45,789 bases of DNA from assembly GCA_018823025.1 (NCBI GenBank), contig JAHJJI010000070.1, positions 1-45,789 of the forward strand, in the 5' to 3' direction. Each line of letters begins with the position of its first letter. Position 1 is the first letter of the stretch. This stretch comes from Gammaproteobacteria bacterium (GTDB lineage: Bacteria; Pseudomonadota; Gammaproteobacteria; Burkholderiales; Sulfuricellaceae). Below the pieces are notes generated by a model, which saw only the letters and a program-made list of their open reading frames with translations, had not been told where the DNA came from and searched no databases. A program made the position numbers and the translations under genes. Positions 36,818 to 45,789 of this stretch are shown one piece after another.

Positions 36818-37825
36818 ATGAACACGCATCCCCTCTCAAGATTACTTGGTACGACACTCATCTGCCTGGGGTTGGCCACCCCTGCCTGGGCCGATGAAGT
36901 GGTAGTATATTCCGCCCGCAACGAGCAACTGATCAAGCCGATGTTCGACGCCTACACCAAGGAGACCGGCGTCACAATCAAGTTCATCACCGACAAGGAA
37001 GGTGCTTTGCTTCAGCGCCTCAAAGCCGAGGGTGAGAACACGCCTGCGGACATGCTGATCACGGTGGATGCAGGCAACCTGTGGGAAGCCTCCAGGGAGG
37101 GCTTGCTCAAGCCGGTGCAATCGAAAGTGCTGACCGGCAACATCCCGGCCCACCTGCGCGACCCCGGCAACCAGTGGTTCGGCCTGTCGGTGCGCGCCCG
37201 CACTGTTTTTTTCAACACCCAGAAGGTAAAACCGGCCGATCTGTCCACCTACGAGGATCTCGGCAGTCCGAAGTGGAAAGACCGCCTGTGCCTGCGCACC
37301 TCCAAGAAGGTCTACAACCAGTCTCTGGTGGCGATGCTGATCGCCGAACACGGTGAAGCCAAAGCCGAGCAAATCGTCAAATCCTGGGTGGCCAACCTCG
37401 CCACCGACCCCTTCCCCGACGACACCAAGATGCTGGAAGCCATTGCTGCTGGCCAGTGTGACGTCGGCATCGCCAACACCTATTATTTCGGCCGTCTGAT
37501 GGAGAAGAAGCCCAACCTGCCGCTGGGCATCTTCTGGCCAAATCAGAAAGGCAGCGGCGTGCATGTCAACGTTTCCGGCGCAGGTATCACCAAACAAGCC
37601 AAGCACGAGAAAGAGGCAATCAGACTGCTGGAATGGCTGTCCTCGGACAAGGCACAGAACCTATTCGCCGACGTCAACATGGAATACCCGGTTAACTTGG
37701 TGGTCAAGACCGATCCGGTCGTTGCGGCATGGGGACAGTTCAAGCAGAATCCGATTAACGTCGCCAAAGCAGGGGAATTGCAGGCAGCTGCCGTAAAACT
37801 GATGGATCGAGCCGGGTACAAGTAA
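36818..37825 (+). CDS. fbpA: Ferric iron ABC transporter substrate-binding protein
   Basis: A 335-residue periplasmic protein with a signal peptide ending at AWA (residue 25). The mature protein starts VVVYSARNEQLIKPMFDAY, as in FbpA/FutA, and has the adjacent tyrosines (NTYYFG, near residue 222) that bind Fe(III). It captures ferric iron in the periplasm and passes it to the permease. A perfect AAAGGAG precedes the ATG at 36818. It is the first gene of the operon, downstream of the putative Fur-controlled promoter. A thiamine or spermidine binder is less likely, given the tyrosine pair. Confidence 0.93.
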   Translation: MNTHPLSRLLGTTLICLGLATPAWADEVVVYSARNEQLIKPMFDAYTKETGVTIKFITDKEGALLQRLKAEGENTPADMLITVDAGNLWEASREGLLKPVQSKVLTGNIPAHLRDPGNQWFGLSVRARTVFFNTQKVKPADLSTYEDLGSPKWKDRLCLRTSKKVYNQSLVAMLIAEHGEAKAEQIVKSWVANLATDPFPDDTKMLEAIAAGQCDVGIANTYYFGRLMEKKPNLPLGIFWPNQKGSGVHVNVSGAGITKQAKHEKEAIRLLEWLSSDKAQNLFADVNMEYPVNLVVKTDPVVAAWGQFKQNPINVAKAGELQAAAVKLMDRAGYK

Positions 37826-37852
37826 TTTGAATTCTTCTTCCACGCTTCCCGC

Positions 37853-37874
37853 AAAAGCGCCGTCTGGCGCTTTT
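37853..37874 (+). terminator. Intercistronic hairpin between fbpA and fbpB
   Basis: AAAAGCGCC (37853-37861) pairs perfectly with GGCGCTTTT (37866-37874) around a GTCT loop. It ends in four T only, so it may stop some transcripts or protect fbpA mRNA, giving more binding protein than permease. If fbpB begins at TTG 37827 the hairpin would be inside its coding region. Confidence 0.55.
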
Positions 37875-37892
37875 GTGCCTTCACGGCTGCGA

Positions 37893-39497
37893 ATGGTTGG
37901 CGGCTGGCGCCTAGCCGCGTTCGCCATCGCGCTGCTGATCGTTATTCCGCTGGCAGTAGTGCTTTCCTCGTTTCTCTCGCCAGAGCGCGAGATATGGTCT
38001 CATCTCACGGAACATGTGCTGCCTGGCCTGCTTGCCAACACTTTCCGTCTGGCACTCGGGGTGGGAATCGGCGTGACGATCCTGGGCGTTTCGCTTGCCT
38101 GGCTGACGGCAGTATGCGAATTCCCCGGCAGGAAATTCTTCTCATGGGCGCTGCTGCTGCCGCTCGCCATGCCCGCCTACGTCACTGCTTTCGTCTTCGT
38201 CGCCTGGCTGGATTTCACTGGTCCGGTACAGACCTTGCTGCGGACAGCCTTCGGCAGCAGCGGCTGGTTTCCCAGTATCCGCTCGGGCGGCGGCGTCGTG
38301 CTGGTAATGACGCTGGCGCTCTACCCCTACGTCTACCTACTCGCCCGCAACGCCTTTCTCACCCAGGGACGTAGCGCCCTGGAAGCTGCACAGTCCCTCG
38401 GCTGCAGCCGCGCCGAGGGGTTCTTTCGTGTGGCGCTACCGATGGCCAGACCGTGGATCATGGGCGGGCTGATGCTGGCCCTGATGGAGACCCTGGCGGA
38501 TTTCGGCACCGTAGCGGTGTTCAACTACGACACCTTCACCACCGCCATCTACAAGACCTGGTTCGGCCTATTTTCCCTGAGCGGCGCATCCCAGCTCGCA
38601 TCTGTGCTGGTGTTGCTGGTGTTCGCCCTGATCTTGCTGGAGCAGCTTTCCCGCTCGCGGCTGCGCTATACCCAAGCGGGCAAGCACACCCAGAGCGAAC
38701 GCATTCGACTGGCCGGATGGCGCGGCGTGATGGCATCCGGTTTCGCTGCTACAGTGCTGCTGAGCGCATTCTTTCTGCCGGTTGCACAACTGGTGCTGTG
38801 GTCTGCCAGCGTATTTACCCAGGATTTCGACGAGCGCTATCTGAGTTTTCTCTGGCATTCCCTGTCTCTCGGCGCCATCGCGGCCGCTCTGACCGTGGCG
38901 TGTGCATTGATCCTGGTCTATGCCCAACGCCACCACACTGATTCCTGGACACGAATCGCAGTGCGCATCGCCACACTCGGCTACGCCGTGCCCGGTCCGG
39001 TGCTGGCGGTGGGCATTTTCATTCCGCTGGCCTGGCTGGATAACCAGCTGATACACCTGAGCAAATCCCTGCTCGACTATAACCCGGGCCAATTGCTGCA
39101 GGGCACGCTGCTGGTGATGATCCCCGCCTACCTTACCCGTTTCCTCGCAGTCGGCTACAATCCAGTGGAAAGCGCCATGCAACGCATCACGAGCAATCTT
39201 GACGAGGCCGCCCGCACTTTCGGCGTTACCGGCCTGCAAATGATGCGCCGGGTGCACTTGCCGATGCTGCGCGGCGGGTTGTTCTCGGCTGCGGCGCTGG
39301 TGTTCGTCGACGTGATGAAGGAAATGCCGATCACCCTGATGACCCGTCCTTTTGGTTGGGATACCCTTGCAGTGCGCATTTTCGAAATGACCTCGGAAGG
39401 GGAATGGGAGCGCGCGGCGCTGCCCGCTGTGGCGCTGGTGCTCGCGGGACTGCTGCCGATCGCGCTGCTGGTCAGGCATACGGAAACCAACAGATAA
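37893..39497 (+). CDS. fbpB: Ferric iron ABC transporter permease
   Basis: A large single-chain permease, 534 residues from ATG 37893, with about twelve transmembrane helices in two homologous halves, each with an EAA-type coupling loop (EAAQSLGCSRAEGFFRVALP and EAARTFGVTGLQMMRRVHLP). It moves iron across the inner membrane. Two earlier in-frame starts exist, GTG 37875 and TTG 37827, the latter 1 base after the fbpA stop, and none has a good ribosome site. I prefer 37893 because of the hairpin upstream and because the first transmembrane helix starts about 6 residues later. Confidence 0.9.
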   Translation: MVGGWRLAAFAIALLIVIPLAVVLSSFLSPEREIWSHLTEHVLPGLLANTFRLALGVGIGVTILGVSLAWLTAVCEFPGRKFFSWALLLPLAMPAYVTAFVFVAWLDFTGPVQTLLRTAFGSSGWFPSIRSGGGVVLVMTLALYPYVYLLARNAFLTQGRSALEAAQSLGCSRAEGFFRVALPMARPWIMGGLMLALMETLADFGTVAVFNYDTFTTAIYKTWFGLFSLSGASQLASVLVLLVFALILLEQLSRSRLRYTQAGKHTQSERIRLAGWRGVMASGFAATVLLSAFFLPVAQLVLWSASVFTQDFDERYLSFLWHSLSLGAIAAALTVACALILVYAQRHHTDSWTRIAVRIATLGYAVPGPVLAVGIFIPLAWLDNQLIHLSKSLLDYNPGQLLQGTLLVMIPAYLTRFLAVGYNPVESAMQRITSNLDEAARTFGVTGLQMMRRVHLPMLRGGLFSAAALVFVDVMKEMPITLMTRPFGWDTLAVRIFEMTSEGEWERAALPAVALVLAGLLPIALLVRHTETNR

Positions 39498-39571
39498 AAA
39501 ACTGCCACTGGCCAGCCATCAGGTAAATCTATATGGGTTTTTGCTTCATACTGACAACCGAAAGCTGAATT

Positions 39572-40678
39572 ATGACCATCCCTCAATGCCCCCTTCCCGT
39601 TCACGGCGCAACTCAGCTTGAACTGAAGGGTATTTCCTACTCCTACAACAGCCAGCCAGTGGTGCGCAACCTATCGTTGCGCCTGAAGCAGGGCGACATC
39701 GGTTGCCTGCTCGGGCCTTCCGGCTGCGGCAAAACCACGGTATTGCGAACCATCGCCGGTTTCGAGAACATCGCGGAGGGGAGTATCGTGCTGGCAGGCG
39801 AAACAGTAAGCCGCGAAGACTACACCCTGCCGCCAGAAAAACGCCGGGTCGGCATGGTATTCCAGGACCACGCACTATTTCCCCACCTTAGCGTGACGCG
39901 TAACATCGCATTCGGCCTCAAGGACTGGGACAAGGCCGAGCGTGAGGAAAGGGTGGAAACCCTGTTGAAAATGGTGGGCTTGCCCAATACCGGCAGCAAA
40001 TATCCCCACGAGCTATCCGGCGGCCAGCAGCAAAGAGTGGCACTGGCCAGAGCTTTGGCCCCCTGCCCGTCGCTACTCCTGCTGGACGAGCCGTTTTCCA
40101 GTCTGGACGTGGACCTTCGTGAGCGGATCGGCCAAGAGGTGCGTGAAATTCTCAAAGCGCAGGGCACCACCGCTCTGCTGGTCACCCATGATCAATTTGA
40201 AGCCTTTGCCATCGCCGACGAAATCGGTGTAATGAATGGAGTAGAAATTCAGCAATGGGATAGCGCCTACAATCTGTACCACCGCCCTGCCAACCGTTTT
40301 GTCGCCGACTTCGTCGGCGAGGGAGTACTGATGCAAGGTGTGGTACTGAACGAGATGCAAGTGGAAACCGAACTGGGCACAATCTCCGGCGAAATTCCGC
40401 TCGAATGCAAAGCCGGTTGCCAGATAGACGTTCTGCTTCGCCCCGACGACATCCTTCACGAAGATGCCAGCACATTACAGGCGGAAGTTGCCAAAAAGGC
40501 TTTCCGCGGTGCCGATATTCTGTACACCCTGAAACTCCCCAGCGGACGGAAAGTTCTGTCTCTGGTGCCAAGCCACCACAATCACGCAATCGGCGAAAAA
40601 ATCGGCATCCGGCTGGCGGTGGATCATGTGGTCACGTTCACGAAAAACCAGCACTCAGAACTTGAGGCGCTGGGCTAA
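39572..40678 (+). CDS. fbpC: Ferric iron ABC transporter ATP-binding protein
   Basis: A 368-residue ATPase that powers FbpAB. Walker A GPSGCGKT (48-55), signature [13 protein letters not shown] (148-160), Walker B LLLLDEP (168-174) and the switch histidine in LVTHDQ are all intact. The C-terminal ~130 residues form a TOBE-like domain typical of CUT1/FbpC ATPases. A 74-base gap separates it from the permease gene, while the sensor kinase gene starts 5 bases after its stop. Confidence 0.93.
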   Translation: MTIPQCPLPVHGATQLELKGISYSYNSQPVVRNLSLRLKQGDIGCLLGPSGCGKTTVLRTIAGFENIAEGSIVLAGETVSREDYTLPPEKRRVGMVFQDHALFPHLSVTRNIAFGLKDWDKAEREERVETLLKMVGLPNTGSKYPHELSGGQQQRVALARALAPCPSLLLLDEPFSSLDVDLRERIGQEVREILKAQGTTALLVTHDQFEAFAIADEIGVMNGVEIQQWDSAYNLYHRPANRFVADFVGEGVLMQGVVLNEMQVETELGTISGEIPLECKAGCQIDVLLRPDDILHEDASTLQAEVAKKAFRGADILYTLKLPSGRKVLSLVPSHHNHAIGEKIGIRLAVDHVVTFTKNQHSELEALG

Positions 40679-40683
40679 AAATA

Positions 40684-43272
40684 ATGTTCGCCAAAAACAC
40701 GCAATTCAGTCTGGGCGCCGGCTTTACACTGGTGCTATTGCTGATGTTCGCCCTTACGCTGGTGGGCTTGCAGCAGATGGCCGCCATCAACGTGCGGCTG
40801 GAACGCATTGTCGAAGAAAACAATGTCAAGACCGAGCTTGCCACCGTCATGCGTGACTCCTTGCGGGAACGGGCGGTCAGCATGCATACCATCGTAGTGC
40901 TGAAAGATGCATTCGAGCAGGATAGCGAGCGCCTGCGCTTTTACAGTTATGGAGAAAATTTTGCTGTCGCTCGGCAGAAGCTGGATCAGATGGTCTCCAG
41001 CATGGCAGAAAAGCTGGCAATGGCCGAAATCAGCAATCTCACCCAGACTACCCAGCCTCTGGTCATCAAAACCATAGAGCTCGCCATGGCACACGATCCA
41101 TCGACCTTCGACGTGCTGCAGCATGAAACCATCCCGGCACAGAAACGGCTGTTACGCGAGCTGGACGTCCTGCTCAAGCTGCAACGCGAAGCGACGAAAA
41201 AAGCGGCGCAGGAAGCGGCCCAGGCTTACCGAGAAACCCGAATGCTGATGCTCTTGCTGGGTGCATCAGCCTTGCTTCTCGGCATCGGCATCGCCATTCT
41301 GGTCACCCGCCGTGCTGCGCAGCATACCCAGGAAATTGAGCACACCGCCAACATCAAGTCCGAATTCGTCGCCAACGTCAGTCATGAAATCCGCACCCCA
41401 ATGAACGGCATCCTCGGCATGGCCGCGTTGCTGCTCGACACTCGACTGACTCCGGAGCAGCGGGATTATGCCGAGACGGTGCGCACCTCAGCGGAATCTC
41501 TGCTCGCCATCATCAATGACATCCTCGATTTTTCCAAGATCGAGGCCGGCAAACTGGAGATGGAAACAGAGGACTTCGACCTGCGCGAGATCGTTGCGGA
41601 TGTAGCGGAACTCCTGGCGGGGCAAGCACAATACAAAGATCTCGAGTTGCTCTACGACATTCCAGCTGGGCACGATTTCCGCCTGCGCGGTGCAGCCGGG
41701 CGCCTGCGCCAGATTCTTACCAACCTGACCGCCAATGCAGTTAAATTCACCGATGTCGGCGAAGTGCTGCTGAAGGTAATCCCCGAGAAGGAAGAAGCCG
41801 GCACCGTTACGTTGCGTTTCGAGGTTATCGACACTGGCATCGGCATTAGCGAGGAAGGCCACCGGCGACTGTTCCAGTCTTTCTCCCAGGGAGATGGATC
41901 GGCCACCCGCAGGCATGGCGGCACCGGACTCGGCCTGGTCATCTCCAAACAACTCACCGTGATGATGGGCGGTGAAATCGGTGTGGACAGTAGCCCCGGA
42001 CAGGGCAGCACCTTCTGGTTCCGGCTGCACCTGGACAGACAGCAAGGGCGTTCAGTTTCGGTCGAGCCGGATATCACCCTGCACGGGTTACGTGTGCTAA
42101 TCGCCAGCGGCAACGCCGATTGCCGCGCCATCCTGGAACATCAACTCGAATTCTGGCAAGTCCCCTGTGCCGCAGTTACTACCGGCGAAGAAGCCTTAAT
42201 ACGGCTGCATGCCGCGCAGGATGAAGAAATCATGTTTAACTTGGTGATCCTCGACACCACCCTGCCCGACCACAGCATCACTACCCTGTCGCGCCTGATC
42301 AAGAACGATGCCGGACAGACATCACCACGTCTGGTGCTGCTGGCCCCTGTTACGTTACGTTCCCACCAGGAAGAGCTAATTGCAGCCGGCATCGACGTCA
42401 TGCTCACCAAACCAGTGCGCATGAATAAGCTTGCAGCTGCTCTGGCTGGTACGGAGCAACCCGTACGCGACCGTCATATCGACTCGACGCTTCGCCCCAC
42501 CGCGAAAATTTCACCTGCGGCGCGCATCCTGATCGTAGAAGATAACCCGGTCAACCGTAAGGTCGTACTCTACATGCTGAAAAAACTCGCACTTCAGACC
42601 GAGAGTGCCCGCAACGGACGGGAAGCCCTGGAAGCACTGGCGAAAAGCCGTTACGACCTGGTACTGATGGACTGTCAGATGCCGGAACTGGATGGATTCG
42701 AGACCACCGCCGCGATCCGTCGCCGCGAAAAAGCCGCGCACGCAAAAAGAATCCCGATTATCGCCATGACCGCCAACGCCATGTACGGCGACCGGGAAAA
42801 ATGCCTGGGTGCAGGCATGGATGATTACCTGATGAAACCACTGGAACCTGGAGATCTGGAGTCAGCACTTAAAATATGGCTGCCGCAACTGGAAGACAAC
42901 ACAGCATCCACGTCGACGGAGATACCGCCTGTCGATCTTGAACACCTATACAACACGTTCAATCAGGATCGTAAAATCGTTGAGGAATTGATGGCTCTTT
43001 ATCTCGACACAACACCATCGCTCCTGGAGAGACTTAAGACCGCGATCGAACACAAGGATGTCGCAGGCGCCAAGGCCGCCCACGAACTCAAGGGAGCATC
43101 AGCTTATATCACTGCGCGAAAAATGGCCGATCTGGCACGTGAAGCTGAACAGGCAATCAGGACTGGAGCCTGGGAGCAAGCTGGAGAAGTTATGGAGCAG
43201 ATGGAAACAACGTTCATCCGTGTTCTGTTTTTTGCCCACCAGAACGCACCAGAGTCCATTATCAATAGGTAA
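40684..43272 (+). CDS. Hybrid sensor histidine kinase (HK-REC-REC-Hpt), BarA/ArcB-like
   Basis: An 862-residue membrane kinase. Transmembrane helices near 12-30 and 190-208 flank a ~160-residue periplasmic four-helix-type sensor. Then come HisKA with His234 (HEIRTPMNG), the HATPase (N box [23 protein letters not shown]), a degenerate receiver (about 460-585, Asp kept in LDTTLPD but acidic pair missing), a full receiver with Asp663 in [10 protein letters not shown], and an Hpt domain with His800 (HELKGAS). A separate response regulator, not seen here, must receive the phosphate. It begins 5 bases after fbpC, so it belongs to the iron operon. Confidence 0.93.
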   Translation: MFAKNTQFSLGAGFTLVLLLMFALTLVGLQQMAAINVRLERIVEENNVKTELATVMRDSLRERAVSMHTIVVLKDAFEQDSERLRFYSYGENFAVARQKLDQMVSSMAEKLAMAEISNLTQTTQPLVIKTIELAMAHDPSTFDVLQHETIPAQKRLLRELDVLLKLQREATKKAAQEAAQAYRETRMLMLLLGASALLLGIGIAILVTRRAAQHTQEIEHTANIKSEFVANVSHEIRTPMNGILGMAALLLDTRLTPEQRDYAETVRTSAESLLAIINDILDFSKIEAGKLEMETEDFDLREIVADVAELLAGQAQYKDLELLYDIPAGHDFRLRGAAGRLRQILTNLTANAVKFTDVGEVLLKVIPEKEEAGTVTLRFEVIDTGIGISEEGHRRLFQSFSQGDGSATRRHGGTGLGLVISKQLTVMMGGEIGVDSSPGQGSTFWFRLHLDRQQGRSVSVEPDITLHGLRVLIASGNADCRAILEHQLEFWQVPCAAVTTGEEALIRLHAAQDEEIMFNLVILDTTLPDHSITTLSRLIKNDAGQTSPRLVLLAPVTLRSHQEELIAAGIDVMLTKPVRMNKLAAALAGTEQPVRDRHIDSTLRPTAKISPAARILIVEDNPVNRKVVLYMLKKLALQTESARNGREALEALAKSRYDLVLMDCQMPELDGFETTAAIRRREKAAHAKRIPIIAMTANAMYGDREKCLGAGMDDYLMKPLEPGDLESALKIWLPQLEDNTASTSTEIPPVDLEHLYNTFNQDRKIVEELMALYLDTTPSLLERLKTAIEHKDVAGAKAAHELKGASAYITARKMADLAREAEQAIRTGAWEQAGEVMEQMETTFIRVLFFAHQNAPESIINR

Positions 43273-43636
43273 TCGTCTTCCAGTCGTCATCCATGACCCG
43301 GGTAACGAAGGTCGCTGCGCCGGCAATGCCGGTGCATTCCGGCACCAGTTCCTCCTGGGTCACATCGCAAGGCTCCATCGCCCCGCCGCAGGCAAAGAAC
43401 TTGACGCCGAGTTCGGAAGCATCCTTCATGAAACCGTAGACTGATTTTGTCCGGTTGTCACTGGGAAAAATATCCCCGGCCACACCCTTGATCAACAGGC
43501 GGACAGAACGACTGGCAAAATAAATCTCGACATCCACGTCCATCGCAGCAGCAGCAGCCTGGAAAAACGGCGTACCGCACACATGAGGATGATCCGGATC
43601 GACCGTCAGCAGCATGATTGCAAGTTTGTCAGCCAT
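43262..43636 (-). CDS. DsrE/DsrF-like small sulfur-relay-family protein
   Basis: A 124-residue cytoplasmic protein of the DsrE-like fold. It has cysteines at 20, 83, 90 and 101 (HVC, FFACGG, EPCDV, PECTG). In sulfur oxidisers, DsrE-type proteins carry persulfide sulfur from rhodanese or TusA to later enzymes; Cys83, in the FACGGA position typical of this family, would be the carrier. The other cysteines are extra. Its 3' end overlaps the convergent kinase by 11 bases. Function beyond the family is inference. Confidence 0.85.
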   Translation of the reverse strand: MADKLAIMLLTVDPDHPHVCGTPFFQAAAAAMDVDVEIYFASRSVRLLIKGVAGDIFPSDNRTKSVYGFMKDASELGVKFFACGGAMEPCDVTQEELVPECTGIAGAATFVTRVMDDDWKTITY

Positions 43637-43750
43637 AGCTAATTACCGTACCCGATTTGACGCGACGCGTCAATTATGCACCGGCAATGCCAGTGGCTTA
43701 TTGGGCGAGCACCTCAAAAGCTCACCAAAACCAGTGGCGCATGCACCATT

Positions 43751-43783
43751 AAAAAGGCCCACCTCCTGATGGCTGGTGGGCCT
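43751..43783 (-). terminator. Rho-independent terminator after ppiD
   Basis: A 9-bp stem (AGGCCCACC, 43755-43763, with 43775-43783) and an 11-base loop are followed on the minus strand by five T, 38 bases past the ppiD stop. Confidence 0.85.
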
Positions 43784-43820
43784 AGTCCTTCGTTAAGCCT
43801 GCACTGGTTGCGACTATTTT

Positions 43821-45692
43821 TTAATTCTCAACCTTTTCCAGCTTTTCTTTCTTGATGCTGATCTCCGCCTTCTGCTTCAGGCTCGCCAGATAGGCTGCAG
43901 AATATTCTTGTGCAATTGCCTGCCTCAGCTGGTTAACGTAGGATTTCTTTTTTTCCGGATCGATTACGCCGGGCTCGACAACCTTGCTTAATTTGATCAA
44001 TAGATACCCGCCCTTGGGGCTCTCGATACCCGTATAGGCCGGCAGTTTGCCCGCATCCGCTCGGAAAATCTGGTTCAACACGTCCTTGCCCATACTGGAC
44101 GCATTTTCACGATTGATCAGGATAGTCGCACCCCACTTCAAATCGGCAACTGCATCCCCTTTTTGCAGGATAGCTAACGCATCCTTGCCCTGTTTCACCG
44201 CCATGGCATTACCTTGCTCGCGCAGCAGACGTTTCGCCAGCTCAGTGCTCAGTTCCTCGAATGGCTTATAGCTGGCAGCCTTGTATTCTGCTACTCGCGC
44301 GGCCACCAACGTATTCGGCGCAACCTCGACCGCTTCAGTGTTGCGTTTGAGCTTGAGCGAGTCCTCTGAAAACACTGCTTGCAACAATCTGGGGTGCTTC
44401 AGCAGGGGTATGTCCGTCCCTTTTTTACTGATCCACTGGCTAGACAGAATCTTTAATTTCAGCGCGTCAGCCACTGGGTTAAGGCTGTCCGGCTGTTCGT
44501 AAACTGTGTTGCTGAAGGTTTCAGCCAACTCGGCAAATTTCTTGACTGCCTTCTGTTTCTTCAGTTCCTGCGCGATTTCACCTCTGACCGCATCGAAGCT
44601 GCGAGCACCACCCTGCCTGATAGCTGTCAATTTGATGATATGAAAACCGAAATCGGACTGAACCAGGTCGGAGATTTCCCCACCTTTCATGCCGAATGCA
44701 GCATCCTCAAACGACTTGACCATTGCACCGCGTGCGAAATAACCTAGATCTCCTCCTTTGACAGCGGAGCCTGGGTCCTTGGAGTGCTGTTTGGCGAGAT
44801 CTTCGAACTTTGCCGGGTTCTGTTTGATTTCTTTCAGAACTTGCTCCGCAGACGTACGTTCTGCAATCAGAATATGACTCGCTCTGCGTTGTTCCGGCTC
44901 ATTGTATTGGGCGCTATGCTCATCATAATATTTTTTCAATTCTTCATCGCTGACAACGATCTGCTGCTGCAATTCATCCACCGACAAAACCACGTAATCA
45001 AGCCGAGCCTGTTCGGGGACGAGGAATTCCTCACGGTGCTTTTCATAGTAGGCTTTGACATCGGCGGGGTTCACTTTCAGCTGAATCATGTATTGTTCGG
45101 GCGTCAGCATCGCCTGGCTGATTTCACGCTGCTGCTCGGCAAGCCGTGCAACCATTTCCTCTGCGGCGCGCGGCGCGGCAACACCATGGGACAGCCCTTC
45201 GAACAACTGCTGAATCACCAGATTCTGGCGCAAACGATTCTCAAAAACCGTAGGGGTCATGTCCTGGGCGCGTATCATGGATTCATACCGAGCCTGAGAA
45301 AACTTGCCGTCCTGCTGAAACTCCGGGATCTCGGCAATAATTGAGGCAAGCAAAGTATCGGGCAAATTAAATCCAACACGGTTAGCCTCCGAAGCCAGCA
45401 AGCGCTGCTGAACCAGTCCATCCAGGACGGACTGACGGACTTCAGGGCGATCCAGCATGGCTGGATCAAAGCGATCTCCCATCGCACCACGCATCCGCTC
45501 CTGCTGTTCCTTTAAAGTCCTGCCGAATTCCTGCCTGGTGATTTCCTGACCATCTACCTTAGCCAGAATATCGGCCTTGTCACCATCGCGCATATAGGAG
45601 TCGACCCCCCACAGCGCAAAAGGAATTGTAATCAGACCAATGATGATCTTGGCGATCAGTCCTTGGGCGCGATCTCGAATAAATTCCAGCAT
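43821..45692 (-). CDS. ppiD: Peptidyl-prolyl cis-trans isomerase/periplasmic chaperone PpiD
   Basis: A 623-residue inner-membrane-anchored folding factor. One transmembrane helix (about 12-29, IIIGLITIPFALWGV) is followed by a SurA-type N-terminal chaperone domain (to about 230), a parvulin PpiC domain (about 265-360, with SHILIAE, GGDLGYFARG and FGFHIIKL) and a second, degenerate parvulin/C-terminal region. It assists proteins leaving the Sec translocon. The start at 45692 matches the known MLEFIRD-type N-terminus of the family; upstream ATG 45758 would run through the tRNA terminator. tRNA-Asp lies just upstream, an arrangement seen in other betaproteobacteria. Confidence 0.95.
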   Translation of the reverse strand: MLEFIRDRAQGLIAKIIIGLITIPFALWGVDSYMRDGDKADILAKVDGQEITRQEFGRTLKEQQERMRGAMGDRFDPAMLDRPEVRQSVLDGLVQQRLLASEANRVGFNLPDTLLASIIAEIPEFQQDGKFSQARYESMIRAQDMTPTVFENRLRQNLVIQQLFEGLSHGVAAPRAAEEMVARLAEQQREISQAMLTPEQYMIQLKVNPADVKAYYEKHREEFLVPEQARLDYVVLSVDELQQQIVVSDEELKKYYDEHSAQYNEPEQRRASHILIAERTSAEQVLKEIKQNPAKFEDLAKQHSKDPGSAVKGGDLGYFARGAMVKSFEDAAFGMKGGEISDLVQSDFGFHIIKLTAIRQGGARSFDAVRGEIAQELKKQKAVKKFAELAETFSNTVYEQPDSLNPVADALKLKILSSQWISKKGTDIPLLKHPRLLQAVFSEDSLKLKRNTEAVEVAPNTLVAARVAEYKAASYKPFEELSTELAKRLLREQGNAMAVKQGKDALAILQKGDAVADLKWGATILINRENASSMGKDVLNQIFRADAGKLPAYTGIESPKGGYLLIKLSKVVEPGVIDPEKKKSYVNQLRQAIAQEYSAAYLASLKQKAEISIKKEKLEKVEN

Positions 45693-45727
45693 ATTACGAA
45701 CACCTCGGACCCCTAGCGGGGAAACAC

Positions 45728-45758
45728 AAAAAAAATGGGCGAAACAGAGTTCGCCCAT
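45728..45758 (-). terminator. Rho-independent terminator downstream of tRNA-Asp
   Basis: A perfect 9-bp stem (ATGGGCGAA at 45735-45743 with TTCGCCCAT at 45750-45758) is followed by eight T on the minus strand. It lies just 3 bases beyond the tRNA 3' end and before ppiD, so ppiD is likely transcribed separately. Confidence 0.9.
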
Positions 45759-45761
45759 GTA

Positions 45762-45789
45762 TGGCGGAGTGGACGGGACTCGAACCCGC
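45762..45789 (-). tRNA. tRNA-Asp, 3' part only (gene continues past window end)
   Basis: The reverse complement gives a T stem-loop GCGGG-TTCGAGT-CCCGT and acceptor strand CCACTCC followed by a G discriminator and an encoded CCA. This nearly equals the 3' end of E. coli tRNA-Asp, which is the usual neighbour of ppiD together with tRNA-Val. The anticodon is outside the window, so identity rests on this similarity and context. Confidence 0.85.

Noticed and set aside
38568-39479. A 303-residue open frame on the minus strand
   Set aside because: It is a shadow of the fbpB permease, with runs of Gln and His and no recognisable fold.

Overview
The window looks like the chromosome of a sulfur-oxidising, chemolithotrophic betaproteobacterium, with Sulfuricella or Gallionella-like Nitrosomonadales as the best guess. 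The evidence is a dissimilatory adenylylsulfate reductase alpha subunit at the left edge, a DsrE-family protein near the right edge, class I fumarase, betaproteobacterial-style gene order (tRNA-Asp next to ppiD, ftsK divergent from trxB) and moderately GC-rich coding sequence. The organism call is an inference; no rRNA is present. All domain calls were made by eye from motifs, without database searches.

Left third (1-14.3 kb). The 3' part of aprA ends at a strong terminator. Next comes a three-gene unit: a YkgJ-type cysteine-cluster protein, a CbbQ/NorQ-type MoxR AAA+ ATPase and a CbbO/NorD-type VWA protein. A 2-Cys peroxiredoxin follows. A minus-strand block then encodes a lipoprotein, a receiver domain with a cysteine-rich insertion, a hibernation-factor/cold-shock fusion, a CBS-pair protein and a metallo-beta-lactamase-fold hydrolase. 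After these come class I fumarase, an alpha/beta hydrolase, a DnaJ-like protein and a solitary PD-(D/E)xK nuclease.

Middle (14.3-30.2 kb). ftsK is divergent from trxB-smr. Downstream lies an envelope-sugar region. Its first part has a polyprenyl-phosphate glycosyltransferase, a YbhN-like membrane protein, an ArnT-like transferase and a PAP2 phosphatase. Its second part has another ArnT-like transferase, an ArnE-like protein, ArnB, ArnC, a formyltransferase and a decarboxylase (the two halves of ArnA as separate genes) and ArnD. Together these should make undecaprenyl-phosphate-L-Ara4N and transfer it to lipid A, with a possible second sugar-transfer branch. Several dispersed palindromic repeats sit between these genes, and one lies in frame inside an arnT-like gene.

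Right third (30.2-45.8 kb). ispD-ispF lie on the minus strand. The poorly understood AmmeMemoRadiSam trio (MEMO1-like, AMMECR1, radical SAM) follows with a dienelactone-hydrolase-like protein, which converges on a phosphoribosyltransferase. Next are an NlpC/P60 peptidase and a patatin-like lipoprotein, then a probably Fur-controlled ferric-iron ABC transporter whose operon continues into a five-domain hybrid sensor kinase. A DsrE-like protein, ppiD and the 3' end of tRNA-Asp close the window.

The best candidates for an under-described system are the YkgJ-MoxR-VWA unit beside aprA, the cysteine-loop receiver protein, the AmmeMemoRadiSam-hydrolase operon and the iron-transporter/hybrid-kinase operon.
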